A stretch of 64,000 nt of DNA from NCBI GenBank assembly GCA_963834445.1, contig CAWIBU010000002.1, positions 620,001-684,000 of the forward strand. Reading direction: 5' to 3'. The notes beneath the pieces are model-generated. The model was not told where the DNA came from. It saw only the letters and a list, made by a program, of their open reading frames with translations, and made no database searches. Positions 36,701 through 44,692 of this stretch are shown here, one piece after another (position 1 is the first letter of the stretch; every line of letters starts with the position of its first letter). The translations under genes and the position numbers were made by a program. Source of the stretch: PALSA-350 sp963834445. Its GTDB lineage: Bacteria > Acidobacteriota > Terriglobia > Terriglobales > Acidobacteriaceae.

Positions 36701-37392
36701 ACGAGGGCACGATGTTCCACTCCAACGCTCTGGTCAACGGGCTTGCGAATGGTTGGCAGCTTTCCGGTGTCACCCAGCTGGAAAGTGGAGCGAATCTCAC
36801 CTTCTCTGGCAATGGTGGTGGTGGTACGGGCAGTTTCAACACCAACTACAACGCCTCGTATACCTGCGTTGTGACCGCGGCAGAGACGGCGGCCGGTGCA
36901 TCATGCCCGCAGTCTGCTGCCATCATCCCTGGCTCGATCAGCCTGATAAACCCGACTGGTATTGCAATTAACAACCAGTCCATCCTCGGCACCAGCAGCC
37001 AGCAACTCAATCCGATGGTTACGTGCGACATTCGTGGGCACCTGGTCGCCCATCAATATGTCAACGGCAACTGCCTGCAACCGAACCTTACCCCTGGCGT
37101 AAACGGTCCAAGCTTGCTTCCCGCTGCATACGGGCCGGCATTCTTTGACTCAGATCTGTCGATCTTCAAGAACTTCCAGATCAAGGAAAGCATGAAGCTT
37201 CAGATCCGCGCGCAGGCCTACAACTTCCTCAACCACCCGCTGTATTCGTTCCCGAGTGGCAGCAACCTGACCCTGCAGTACGAGCAGGATCCGGTCAGCC
37301 AGGTGATCACTCAGTCGAATACGAACTTCGGTGTGGCCACACAGAAACAGGGTTCCCGCATTATCGAGTTCGGAGCGAAGTTCTACTTCTAA
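33736..37392 (+). CDS. TonB-dependent receptor with carboxypeptidase-regulatory-like domain (Oar type)
   Basis: A 1218-residue outer membrane transporter. The ATG at 33736 follows GGAGAGG. Signal peptide LVCLLAISASPLMAQ, then a CarboxypepD_reg-like domain (residues ~35-125; TLTGVVSDPTGAVVPNAKIT and YYSFASVPVGEYILLVSATG), a plug (QSPLNASSSYDGLPVNSLDI) and a large beta-barrel ending in Phe (RIIEFGAKFYF), the signal for BAM assembly. Oar-like receptors are abundant in Acidobacteriota and usually import oligosaccharides or peptides. The neighbouring TPR gene, 60 bp downstream, may be co-transcribed. Ligand unknown. Confidence 0.93.
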   Translation: MSVTLKRISQFVALVCLLAISASPLMAQGVFATLTGVVSDPTGAVVPNAKITLKDAVSGTDRDTVSNGDGYYSFASVPVGEYILLVSATGFKDYKAAGITLGGGAQINANVTLNVGTADQTVSVDAQNIALATTDSGERSFALGTKELENFTQVGSNAAEYIKIVPGFGVSNGTQNKANYSGQTVGINGNGDSGSQSPLNASSSYDGLPVNSLDIVADGAHVSDPGCNCDTPVNPNSDFLQEFKVLTSNFSAEDQKGPIVITSVTKAGGSSFHGSAFFSARNHVLNSNDWLNNNSNVKQPANSYYYPGATIGGPILIPHTNFNKNRDKLFFFAGFEYYKQTLDTGLLRATVPTASELGGDFSPGSVAGEGKMTAAGKAPGQLTPAAIAKFGGTTQLSPCTGPANGACIDPNMLALAALFPKVNADPNATGGYNYTQSEIFAQNNRQFTVRGDYSISDATKIFVRYNYQRETQQFPVGLWWRNTDQVPYPTPVEGKNKSDAYSGSITHVFSQTMTNETVIAYTFVGFPNVFADPAKVSRSNVGYTYKGLFNNGVAQIPSFGNYGPSEAAFVFNPGGFEAGGASQGLYANKWLPSISDTFTKVLSNHTVKAGFFYEWIRNSQPANNDTNGLLQVSAGNSFSYGNEYADLLTGNLSNYTETNKNRINDIHYGTTEFFAQDSYKVNKKLTLEYGIRFTHFQPWEDALGFGYSIFNQANFAPSCASSPTFCGFEWHAKDSSVPVSGFPTRSLFYQPRLGAAYDVSGRGTTVVRGGWGRFYYHSGQFTSGLDASAGVATANLSPSNWVGSTGCPTNGASGAPLFTAYLSCLNVAATPASPSAVDGKDNKQPYTDGYSVNVDQSTPWQGLFELSYVGNRSRDGQNTQGGAGSNLNLVPAGSMFSASNPATANANNYRPLQGYGDVNLATNNIYQNYNAMQVSWNRHAGKYVFQTNYTFQKAMGIISPTINPFNLKADYGPLGTNRTHLFNAAYSFDEGTMFHSNALVNGLANGWQLSGVTQLESGANLTFSGNGGGGTGSFNTNYNASYTCVVTAAETAAGASCPQSAAIIPGSISLINPTGIAINNQSILGTSSQQLNPMVTCDIRGHLVAHQYVNGNCLQPNLTPGVNGPSLLPAAYGPAFFDSDLSIFKNFQIKESMKLQIRAQAYNFLNHPLYSFPSGSNLTLQYEQDPVSQVITQSNTNFGVATQKQGSRIIEFGAKFYF

Positions 37393-37452
37393 CCCGACGG
37401 GAGCACGAAACAACAGGTGAGGGCTTCGCTGTACCGCTATACTGGTCTCGTA

Positions 37453-38595
37453 ATGGGAACAGTCTTCGGTACAGGGAAGCCCTCACTTCTTTTTGCGTTC
37501 GTCTTTCTGCTCGCCCTCCCGCACGCCTCGCGAGCCCAGCTTAGTCCCCAACAACTGATTCAGGATGCGCAGCAGAAACAGCAGGCGGGCGACCTTGCCG
37601 GTGCGGTACCGGAGTATCGGGAGTTTCTCAAGTTACACCCCGAGGCCACGGCCATCCACTCTAACCTGGGGGCTGCGCTGGCTGGTCTGGGGCTTTACGA
37701 AGAGGCTCTTCCTGAATACAAGATCGCCCTTAAGCAGTCGCCAAAACTGGTGGGAGCGCGGCTCAATCTTGCCCTGGTTTACTACAAGATGGGCAAGATA
37801 GACGACGCTACCACGGAGCTCGAAAAGGTTTATGCCGAGCAGCCCACCAATCACCAGGCAGCCCTTTTGCTGGCAGACTGTTATCTACGCATGGGGCGTG
37901 ACGACGATGTGATTCGCGTCCTCGAGCCGATGGAGCAGGCCTATCCTGACGACCTTGCCATTGCTTACCTGCTGGGTACGGCCTTGATCCGCGAAAAGCG
38001 CGTCGAGGAGGGGCAGGTGCTGGTGGACAAGATCATGCACAACGGCGATTCCGCCGAAGCGCACTTGATGTTGGGAACGGCCAAGATGAATGTTCAGGAT
38101 TTCGCCGGAGCGCGGGAAGAATTCGCCAAGGCAGTTGCGCTCGATCCCAAGCTACCCGAGGTACACGTCCTGTACGCCAAGGCATTGCTGTTCACTGGCG
38201 ACTCTGACCAGTCAGCGAAGGAATATAAGAGGGAACTGACGGTCGATCCCTACAACTTCGATGCCAACCTGCAATTGGGTGCGGCGGCGCGGCAGGACCA
38301 GAAATACGAGGAAGCGGATAAGTTTTTCAAGCGCGCGCTCGAGACCAGGCCGGGGGACCCGGGGGTCCGTTATCAGCAGGCGTTGACTGCGATCGATGAA
38401 GACCATTTGGAGGAGGCGCGGCAAATCCTCGAAGCCCTGGTCAAACAGTCTCCGCAATTTACTGAGGCCCATGTGTCTCTGTCGCTGGTTTATTACAAGC
38501 TCAAGCGGCCGGACGACAGTAAGCGGGAGCGGGAAATTGTTTTAAAGCTGACGGCGGCGGCGCAAGCCAAGCAGCCGGGTGCGAAGTTAAAGTGA
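37453..38595 (+). CDS. Secreted TPR-repeat protein
   Basis: A 380-residue exported protein (signal peptide LLFAFVFLLALPHASRAQ) followed by about eight tetratricopeptide repeats, for example AIHSNLGAALAGLGLYEEAL, ARLNLALVYYKMGKIDDAT and VRYQQALTAIDEDHLEEARQ. The start at 37453 gives a compact signal peptide; GTG at 37417 is an alternative. Sits directly downstream of the TonB-dependent receptor, an arrangement seen repeatedly for receptors and periplasmic scaffolds. Partner unknown. Confidence 0.85.
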   Translation: MGTVFGTGKPSLLFAFVFLLALPHASRAQLSPQQLIQDAQQKQQAGDLAGAVPEYREFLKLHPEATAIHSNLGAALAGLGLYEEALPEYKIALKQSPKLVGARLNLALVYYKMGKIDDATTELEKVYAEQPTNHQAALLLADCYLRMGRDDDVIRVLEPMEQAYPDDLAIAYLLGTALIREKRVEEGQVLVDKIMHNGDSAEAHLMLGTAKMNVQDFAGAREEFAKAVALDPKLPEVHVLYAKALLFTGDSDQSAKEYKRELTVDPYNFDANLQLGAAARQDQKYEEADKFFKRALETRPGDPGVRYQQALTAIDEDHLEEARQILEALVKQSPQFTEAHVSLSLVYYKLKRPDDSKREREIVLKLTAAAQAKQPGAKLK

Positions 38596-38685
38596 TGTTG
38601 ATGAAGGGTGCGCTTTTCAGCAGCTGTGGAGAGACTCTGGTGATGAAGGATACGGACTTCAGAGGGTGTGTGAAAACTCAGTTGC

Positions 38686-38838
38686 TGAAGGGTACGGGCT
38701 TCAGCCCGTACATGATGCGATGGAAATGATCGGCTTTAGCCGCTGAGGGTCGTATTCCGCATGAATACGCAGCCCTCAGGGCCTAAAGGCCAACTGGTTT
38801 TTGTTGGTTTATGTACGGGCTGAAGCCCGTACCCTTCA
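38686..38838. repeat. Palindromic repeat with 27-bp perfect arms
   Basis: Arms 38686-38712 and 38812-38838 are perfect inverted copies, each itself near-palindromic (GGGTACGGGCTTCAGCCCGT). The inside holds a less perfect pair around GCTTTAGCCGCTGAGG and CCCTCAGGGCCTAAAGG. Structure is the same as that of 51618-51798 with other arm sequences. It fills the gap before the cytochrome gene. Confidence 0.85.
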
Positions 38839-38876
38839 AAGACCGTACCCAGCTAACGAAGGAGTCTTCTGGCAGC

Positions 38877-39974
38877 ATGTTCAGTCTGTCCGTGATGCGC
38901 AGAATCAACCTGAGGATGATGAAGAACTACGCCCTTCTGTTGTGCCTGCTGGCGCCGTTAGCCACGGCGGCGCAAACGGATGCGGTGGCGCCCGCTGCGT
39001 GCGCGAAGTGTCACGCGGAGGCGTTGACGCAGCCCTCGACCTACATGGCGCACGCGCTCGAGACGGTTGAACAATCGAAGATCCTCAACGAACACCCGCT
39101 GCTGACCACGACCATCGGCAAGTACTCCTACAAAATAGAACGCAAGGGCAACGGCAGCGAATACTCGGTCAGCGATGGCGTCAGCACCGTCACGATGCCC
39201 ATTCGTTGGACCATGGGCGCGAGTTCCGCGCTGGGGCAAACCTATCTTCTGGAAAAAGACGGAGCGCTTTACGAAAGCCGCGTGAGCTGGTTCCGCGAGC
39301 TGAGCGGCCTGGATACGACCATGGGCTACGAGAACTCTCCGCCGGCCGACATCAACGAAGCCGCCGGCCGGCTCGTTCATCAGGACGAGAAGTTGAAGTG
39401 CTTTGGCTGCCACGCCACCAACGCCGTTCAGGGCAAGCAACTCACCCTCGACAAGTTGGTCCCGGGCGTACAGTGCGCGCACTGTCATCAAGGCGTCGAC
39501 ACCCATCTGGCCGCGATGCTGGCGGGCAGCCATGAGCCGGCCCCCCCGGAATTGCGCAAGCTGATCGGGATGTCAGCCGAGCAGGCTTCGAACTTCTGCG
39601 GTCAATGCCACCGCACCTGGGCGCAGATTGCCGCGGAGCCGAACCCGGGGATCGCGAACATTCGCTTTCAGCCTTACCGGCTGACCGGCAGCAAGTGCTA
39701 TGACCCCGACGACGCACGCATCAGTTGCCTGGCGTGCCACAACCCCCACCACGATTTCACCAACCCGAAGACGGTGAACTTCGATCCCAAATGCCTGGCC
39801 TGCCATGCCGGCGGCAAGCCCGGAACCGGGAAGGTGGGAGCAAAGGCCTGTCCGGTCGCCAAGAGTAACTGCATCTCCTGCCACATGCCGCGCATCGAGC
39901 TGCCCGGCGCTCATTACAAGTTCACCGATCATCGTATCCGGATCGTCAAGCCCAATGAACCCTACCCGGGCTAG
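38877..39974 (+). CDS. Secreted seven-heme c-type cytochrome
   Basis: A 365-residue exported multiheme cytochrome with seven CxxCH motifs: CAKCH, CFGCH, CAHCH, CGQCH, CLACH, CLACH and CISCH. A signal peptide is present (YALLLCLLAPLATAAQ). Start 38877 is chosen since the longer frame begins inside the palindromic repeat; 38895 is also possible. Hemes in the first half are spaced widely, and the region between the first two is non-heme. Ten bases after the stop comes a CRTAC1 gene, a pairing seen in this phylum. An electron carrier or periplasmic redox enzyme. Confidence 0.88.
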   Translation: MFSLSVMRRINLRMMKNYALLLCLLAPLATAAQTDAVAPAACAKCHAEALTQPSTYMAHALETVEQSKILNEHPLLTTTIGKYSYKIERKGNGSEYSVSDGVSTVTMPIRWTMGASSALGQTYLLEKDGALYESRVSWFRELSGLDTTMGYENSPPADINEAAGRLVHQDEKLKCFGCHATNAVQGKQLTLDKLVPGVQCAHCHQGVDTHLAAMLAGSHEPAPPELRKLIGMSAEQASNFCGQCHRTWAQIAAEPNPGIANIRFQPYRLTGSKCYDPDDARISCLACHNPHHDFTNPKTVNFDPKCLACHAGGKPGTGKVGAKACPVAKSNCISCHMPRIELPGAHYKFTDHRIRIVKPNEPYPG

Positions 39975-39984
39975 GATAGGAATA

Positions 39985-41685
39985 ATGACTTTTTCCCGAC
40001 GCGGATTGTTGCAACTCGGCGCGCTCGCCGGGGCGGCCCAGGTTTTTCGAGTTCCAGCGCAGGCTTCCACCGCGCCTCTCTTCGTTGAGGTGCCGGCCGC
40101 CGCCTCCGGCATCACCTGGGTGCACGAGAACGCAATGTCTCCCAACCGCTATCTGCCGGAAGCCCTGGGCCCGGGCTGCGCGTTTCTGGATTACGACAAC
40201 GATGGCTGGATAGATATTTTTCTGGTCAACAGCGGCCCCAGCGATTTTTACAAGCCAAGCAAGCCCCTGCGCAATGCCCTGTACAAAAACAACCGGGACG
40301 GAACTTTTACCGACGTCACGGAAAAGGCCGGCGTCTCCGGCGCCTACTTCGGCATGGGCGTCGCGGTGGGGGACTACGACAACGACGGCTGGCCCGACAT
40401 GCTGGTCACCGCCTATGGCCAGTGCATGCTGTACAAGAATAATCACGACGGCACCTTCAGCGATGTGACCGCGCATGCCGGCGTGGCCACGCCCGGCATC
40501 ACTACCAGCGCCGTCTGGTTCGATTACGACAACGACGGCAAGCTCGATCTGTTTATCTGCAGCTTTGTCGAGTACGCCGGCATACGCAAGCTGCAGTGCG
40601 GCAACAACGCCATCGGCAGAAATTACTATTGCGTCCCGCGCGTGTTCAATCCCTCGACCAGCTATCTCTATCACAACAACGGCGACGGCACCTTCACCGA
40701 CGTAACCAAAGGCACCGCGATCGCTACGGCGTTAGGCAAGGGGCTGGGCGTGGTCGCCACCGATATCAACAACGATGGACGCATGGATCTGTTCGTCGCC
40801 AATGACACGGTGCAGAATTTTCTTTTCGTCAATCGCGGCCCAGGCGCCAATGGCCAGTGGAAATGGGATGAGATCGCGTTGCAGGCGGGCGTCGGCTTCA
40901 GCGATAGTGGGCGGCCGCGTTCGGGCATGGGCGTCGATGCCGCCGACCTGCACGATAGCGGCTATCAGGATCTGTTCGTCTCTAACGTGGACCATGAAAA
41001 CTATTCGGTCTACCTCAATAACAAAGACGAATCATTCTCCGATGCCGCGCAAGTGGAAGGGGTGGCGCACAGCACCCGCTTGATGAGCGGCTGGGGACTG
41101 AAGTATTTCGATTATGACAATGATGGCCTCATCGATCTCATCCTGGCCAATGGTCACCCGGATGACATGATCGATTCCTATTCGATGCAGGTGAAATACA
41201 AAGAGCCACTGTTGCTGTATCACCAGGGTGCGGACCACAAGCTGCATGATGTGAGCGCAGAGGCGGGCCCGGTCTTTCATGAGGATTTTGCCGGGCGCGG
41301 ACTAGCCATCGGCGACTACAACAACGATGGCGCCGTGGATGTGATCATTGGCGTGAACGGGGGTGCGCCGGTGCTGTTGAAAAACAATGCCGCCCAGGGT
41401 AACAACTGGCTAGGCATCAAACTCGAAGGCGTTACTTGCAATCGCGATGCCATCGGCGCGCGCCTGATCTGGAAAGCCGGCGGCAAGCGGCGAGAGCGGC
41501 TCAAGAATAATGGGGGCAGTTATCTCTCCTCGCATGATCCGCGGGAAGTGTTGGGGATTGGCGCCGCAAAACAGATTGACGAGTTGGAAATCCACTGGCC
41601 GGCGCCCAGCAAGCACATCGAGAAGTTGAGCAATCTTGCCCCCAATCGCTACCTCCACATCGTCGAAGGGAAAGGCGTGGTGTGA
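39985..41685 (+). CDS. CRTAC1/ASPIC-UnbV family exported protein
   Basis: A 566-residue protein with a twin-arginine leader (FSRRGLLQLGALAGAAQVF), implying folded export. The body holds repeated FG-GAP/VCBS blades with Ca-binding loops such as FLDYDNDGWIDIFLVN, VGDYDNDGWPDMLVTA and IGDYNNDGAVDVIIGVN, a seven-bladed beta-propeller. The C-terminal ASPIC/UnbV segment is NNWLGIKLEGVTCNRDAIGA and following. The start at 39985 follows AGGATAGGAA. Its stop overlaps the next gene's GTG. Forms an operon with the cytochrome upstream; role unknown. Confidence 0.9.
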   Translation: MTFSRRGLLQLGALAGAAQVFRVPAQASTAPLFVEVPAAASGITWVHENAMSPNRYLPEALGPGCAFLDYDNDGWIDIFLVNSGPSDFYKPSKPLRNALYKNNRDGTFTDVTEKAGVSGAYFGMGVAVGDYDNDGWPDMLVTAYGQCMLYKNNHDGTFSDVTAHAGVATPGITTSAVWFDYDNDGKLDLFICSFVEYAGIRKLQCGNNAIGRNYYCVPRVFNPSTSYLYHNNGDGTFTDVTKGTAIATALGKGLGVVATDINNDGRMDLFVANDTVQNFLFVNRGPGANGQWKWDEIALQAGVGFSDSGRPRSGMGVDAADLHDSGYQDLFVSNVDHENYSVYLNNKDESFSDAAQVEGVAHSTRLMSGWGLKYFDYDNDGLIDLILANGHPDDMIDSYSMQVKYKEPLLLYHQGADHKLHDVSAEAGPVFHEDFAGRGLAIGDYNNDGAVDVIIGVNGGAPVLLKNNAAQGNNWLGIKLEGVTCNRDAIGARLIWKAGGKRRERLKNNGGSYLSSHDPREVLGIGAAKQIDELEIHWPAPSKHIEKLSNLAPNRYLHIVEGKGVV

Positions 41686-42257
41686 CCCGCGCCCTCGCGC
41701 TGGCGAGCCTCTGTCTGCTCGCGCTCGCCGGCCACAGCGCGCCCATCAGGCCGGTGCGCTCCGTCCCTCTGTGCACCGGGGTGACGCTTTCGGCCAGCTA
41801 TCTTGCGCTGGCCGCCAACGATCAGGGGCCGGGGTTCCGTTTTAAGTTGGTGAATAACACCAGCCACCCGATTCGGCTGGCCGAACCGGTACCTTCGAGT
41901 GCGCACTGGTATGCGCGCACCAACGGCCATTGGCTGTGGAGAGCTTCGAACGGCGCGGGTGGCAGTTTGCTGGATGCAGGCAATGAGCGGGGGCGCGTGG
42001 TGGTGTATGCGCCCGCTGCGGATGAGGGCGAGAAAACGTTTCTCACCCTGGCGCCGCATGCGTCGCAGGAATGGGTGGCCAGCCAGCAGCAAAATGCAGT
42101 GCTTGCCTACCAGCCCGGTTGTAAGATGTGCTCCTATCCTGGAGAACGCGAGTATCAGGTGGTGTTTGCTTATGCCTATTTAGGCGCAGCAGGGCAATCG
42201 GGGCTGCTCTCCTGTGGTTTGCGCACGGCTCCGGTTCCCATGCCGCCTAAATTTTGA
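41682..42257 (+). CDS. Secreted hypothetical protein
   Basis: A 191-residue exported protein of unknown function. A GTG start overlaps the CRTAC1 stop (GTGA). Signal peptide: LALASLCLLALAGHSAP. The mature part is beta-rich, with an Ig-like look (SYLALAANDQGPGFRFKLVN, TLAPHASQEWVASQQQ). Three cysteines (PLCTG, GCKMCS) could bind metal or form a disulfide. Third gene of the cytochrome-CRTAC1 operon. Confidence 0.65.
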   Translation: MTRALALASLCLLALAGHSAPIRPVRSVPLCTGVTLSASYLALAANDQGPGFRFKLVNNTSHPIRLAEPVPSSAHWYARTNGHWLWRASNGAGGSLLDAGNERGRVVVYAPAADEGEKTFLTLAPHASQEWVASQQQNAVLAYQPGCKMCSYPGEREYQVVFAYAYLGAAGQSGLLSCGLRTAPVPMPPKF

Positions 42258-42335
42258 ACCAGGTGTAAGCATTCGCAACCATGCGCCCGTCTATGGGTTC
42301 GTATAGCTGTAATTAGAAATGCAGGAGATGCAGTC

Positions 42336-42815
42336 ATGAAGAATCAGCTTAGTCGTATCGCACTGAGTGGTCTTTTGGCCACCGGCCTCACCCTTTGCAC
42401 CGCTGCCGCATTTGCCCAACAGGAGAATGCGGCCCCCGCGCCGGACGCTTCCACCCAGCAACCCATGGGCGGACACATGGGCCGGCAGAGGATGAATCCC
42501 GATGAACAGGTTGCGCGCATGACCAAGCGCTACGACCTATCCGCGGATCAGCAGACGCAAATCAAACCCATCCTGGCCAACCAGCAGCAGCAGATGATGG
42601 CGCTGCGCGGTGACAGCTCGCTGTCACGCGAAGACAGGATGGCCAAGATGAAGGGTATTCGTGAGGACTCAAGCACCAAAATTCAGGCGATCCTGAACGA
42701 TAGCCAGAAGCAGAAGTTCGCCGAGGACCAACAGAAAATGCAGGAGCGCATGCAGCAACGCATGCAGGATGGCGGCGGCCCGCCTCCAGCAGGCGGCCCC
42801 CCAGCCCAGCAGTAA
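42336..42815 (+). CDS. Spy/CpxP-like periplasmic protein
   Basis: A 159-residue exported protein with a signal peptide (LLATGLTLCTAAAFA) followed by a helical, Met/Gln-rich body. LSADQQTQIKPILANQQQQM carries an LTxxQ-like motif; a second helix pair follows (MKGIREDSSTKIQAILNDSQ). The C-terminus is a Pro/Gly tail. Spy/CpxP proteins act as periplasmic chaperones or metal/stress sensors. GGAGATGCAGTC precedes the ATG. Confidence 0.7.
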   Translation: MKNQLSRIALSGLLATGLTLCTAAAFAQQENAAPAPDASTQQPMGGHMGRQRMNPDEQVARMTKRYDLSADQQTQIKPILANQQQQMMALRGDSSLSREDRMAKMKGIREDSSTKIQAILNDSQKQKFAEDQQKMQERMQQRMQDGGGPPPAGGPPAQQ

Positions 42816-42855
42816 CCGCTGCGCCGGTGAGTTCCGCCCTGGGGCTCACCGGTGT

Positions 42856-43968
42856 TTACAGCAGGTCCAGTATCGGTTTCCAATCCCTGCCTTGTGATTG
42901 CGCGACGGCCTTGTAGGTCAGTTGCCCGGCGTAGGTGTTCACGCCTTCGGCCATGCCTGTGTCCGCTTGGATGGCCGCGGCTGCGCCGTGCTGCGCGAGA
43001 CGGAGCACGTACGGGAAGGTAGCGTTGGTGAGCGCGAGGGTGGATGTGTTGGGCACCGCCGCGGGCATGTTGGTGACGCAGTAGTGGACCACTCCGTCGA
43101 CCAGGAAGGATGGGTCGCTATGGGTGGTGGGCTTGGCGGTTTCGATGCAGCCGCCCTGGTCGATGGCGACATCGACGACCACCGCGCCTTTCTTCATAGT
43201 GGAGATCATTTGCCGGGTGACGATGCGTGGAGCGGCCGCGCCGGGGATGAGCACGCCGCCGATGACCAGGTCGGCGCCCTGCACGGCGCGGGCGACGTTG
43301 TAGGAGTTGGAGGCCAGGGTGTAGACGCGGCCGTTGAAGATATCGTCGAGTTCGCGCAGACGGTTGAGATTCAGATCAACGATGGTGACGTTTGCGCCCA
43401 TGCCGAGGGCGATTTTGGCGGCATTGGTGCCTACGATGCCGCCGCCCAGAATGCAGACCGTGGCCGGGGGCACGCCGGGGACGCCGCCCAGCAGCACGCC
43501 GCGGCCGCCTTTTTCCTTTTCCAGGTAGGTGGCGCCGACCTGCACCGACATTCTGCCCGCCACTTCGGACATGGGGGTCAGCAGGGGCAGCGTGCCGGCG
43601 CGATCGCGGATGGTTTCGTAGGCGATGCCGGTTACTTTGCTGGCTAGCAGGCGGTCGGTGAGCGCGGGCAGGGGAGCGAGGTGCAGGTAGGTGAACAGGA
43701 CCAGGCCTTCGCGAAAGAAGCCGTATTCTTTTTCGACGGGTTCTTTCACTTTGACGACCATGTCGGCGTGGCCCCAGACGTTGTAGGCGGCGCCGACGAT
43801 TTCCGCGCCGGCGGACTGGTATTCGTCGTCGGAGAAGGCGGAGAGGTCGCCGGCATGGGTCTCGACCAGCACGGTGTGGGCGGCGTCGACTAATGCTTTG
43901 ACGCCGGCCGGGGTAATGCCGACGCGGGACTCATGGTCTTTCACTTCCTTGGGAACGCCGATGATCAT
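42856..43968 (-). CDS. ald: Alanine dehydrogenase
   Basis: A 370-residue NAD-dependent alanine dehydrogenase (L-alanine to pyruvate and ammonia). Starts with MIIGVPKEVKDHESRVGITP; the catalytic Lys/His segment is VKEPVEKEYGFFREGLVLF followed by TYLHLAPL; the dinucleotide loop is VCILGGGIVGTNAAKIALGM; and ATFPYVLRLAQHGAAAAI is the typical C-terminus. Length and motifs agree with bacterial Ald. The gene starts 15 bp after the GIY-YIG gene on the same strand. Confidence 0.95.
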   Translation of the reverse strand: MIIGVPKEVKDHESRVGITPAGVKALVDAAHTVLVETHAGDLSAFSDDEYQSAGAEIVGAAYNVWGHADMVVKVKEPVEKEYGFFREGLVLFTYLHLAPLPALTDRLLASKVTGIAYETIRDRAGTLPLLTPMSEVAGRMSVQVGATYLEKEKGGRGVLLGGVPGVPPATVCILGGGIVGTNAAKIALGMGANVTIVDLNLNRLRELDDIFNGRVYTLASNSYNVARAVQGADLVIGGVLIPGAAAPRIVTRQMISTMKKGAVVVDVAIDQGGCIETAKPTTHSDPSFLVDGVVHYCVTNMPAAVPNTSTLALTNATFPYVLRLAQHGAAAAIQADTGMAEGVNTYAGQLTYKAVAQSQGRDWKPILDLL

Positions 43969-43983
43969 CTTGAAAATGCCTCG

Positions 43984-44310
43984 CTAGGGAATGCTAGCAA
44001 ATGCCTGGTTGTGGCGTTTCCAGTCGGCGCTGAGGTCGATCCATGTTGGGTTGTTTTGGACGATGAGCTGCACCTTTTTCTCGCGTCGCCAGTGCTTGAT
44101 TTGTTTCTCGCGGGAGATGGCATTGTCGACGTACTGACAGGGTTCAAACCACACCAGGCGGTTGCACCGGTAGGTCGCGCTGAAGCCGTTGATCGCACCT
44201 TCGCGGTGTTCTGTTACGCGCCGCTGCAGATTGTTGGTCATTCCGCAATAGAGCACGCGGCTGATGCTCGCGACCATGTAGACGTAATAAGTGCACCCTT
44301 CGCGACTCAT
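43984..44310 (-). CDS. GIY-YIG nuclease-like protein
   Basis: A 108-residue single-domain GIY-YIG protein. The motif pair is YYVYMVASIS followed by VLYCGMTNNLQRRVTEHREG (Y-V-Y ... Y-C-G), with the catalytic Arg in NLQRR and a downstream SREKQIKHWRREKK typical of the UPF0213 group. Lies immediately upstream of ald in the same direction and next to the tandem repeat array at 44341. Confidence 0.85.
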   Translation of the reverse strand: MSREGCTYYVYMVASISRVLYCGMTNNLQRRVTEHREGAINGFSATYRCNRLVWFEPCQYVDNAISREKQIKHWRREKKVQLIVQNNPTWIDLSADWKRHNQAFASIP

Positions 44311-44340
44311 GGACAGCGATTTTACTGCCAGATGGGAAAA

Positions 44341-44685
44341 AAGCAGGTCCCTCCACTACGCTGCGCTTCGGTCGGGATGACAAATTTTTTAGGGGGGCGG
44401 CAAAAAAAGCAGGTCCCTCCACTACGCTGCGCTTCGGTCGGGATGACAAATTTGTTGAGGGGAGGGGGAGAAGCAGGTCCCTCCACTACGCTGCGCTTCG
44501 GTCGGGATGACAAATTTGTTTGGGGACCAGGAGAAAAGCAGTTCTCTCCACTGCGCTGCGGTCGGGATGACAAATTTTTCGCGAAGCAAGAGCTGATGGC
44601 TTGCCGCTGAGTTGGTACTTTTTTCAGCCCCCTAAAAAATTTGTCATCCCGACCGGAGCGCAGCGTAGTGGAGGGACCTGCTTTT
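44341..44685. repeat. Tandem array of about 65-bp units plus one inverted copy
   Basis: Four units begin AAGCAGGTCCCTCCACTACG (or variants) at 44341, 44407, 44471 and 44536, each about 47 bp long and followed by a G/A-rich spacer of about 18 bp. A fifth copy, inverted, lies at 44635-44685. A single copy occurs at 49006-49053 and a damaged one near 57440. Unit cores hold an inner inverted pair. Not a CRISPR array: spacers are short, simple and no cas genes are present. Confidence 0.88.
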
Positions 44686-44692
44686 CACCCCA

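Noticed and set aside
44341..44580. CRISPR-like array
   Set aside because: Repeats are about 47 bp with spacers near 18 bp that are simple G/A-rich sequence; no cas gene, and single copies occur elsewhere.
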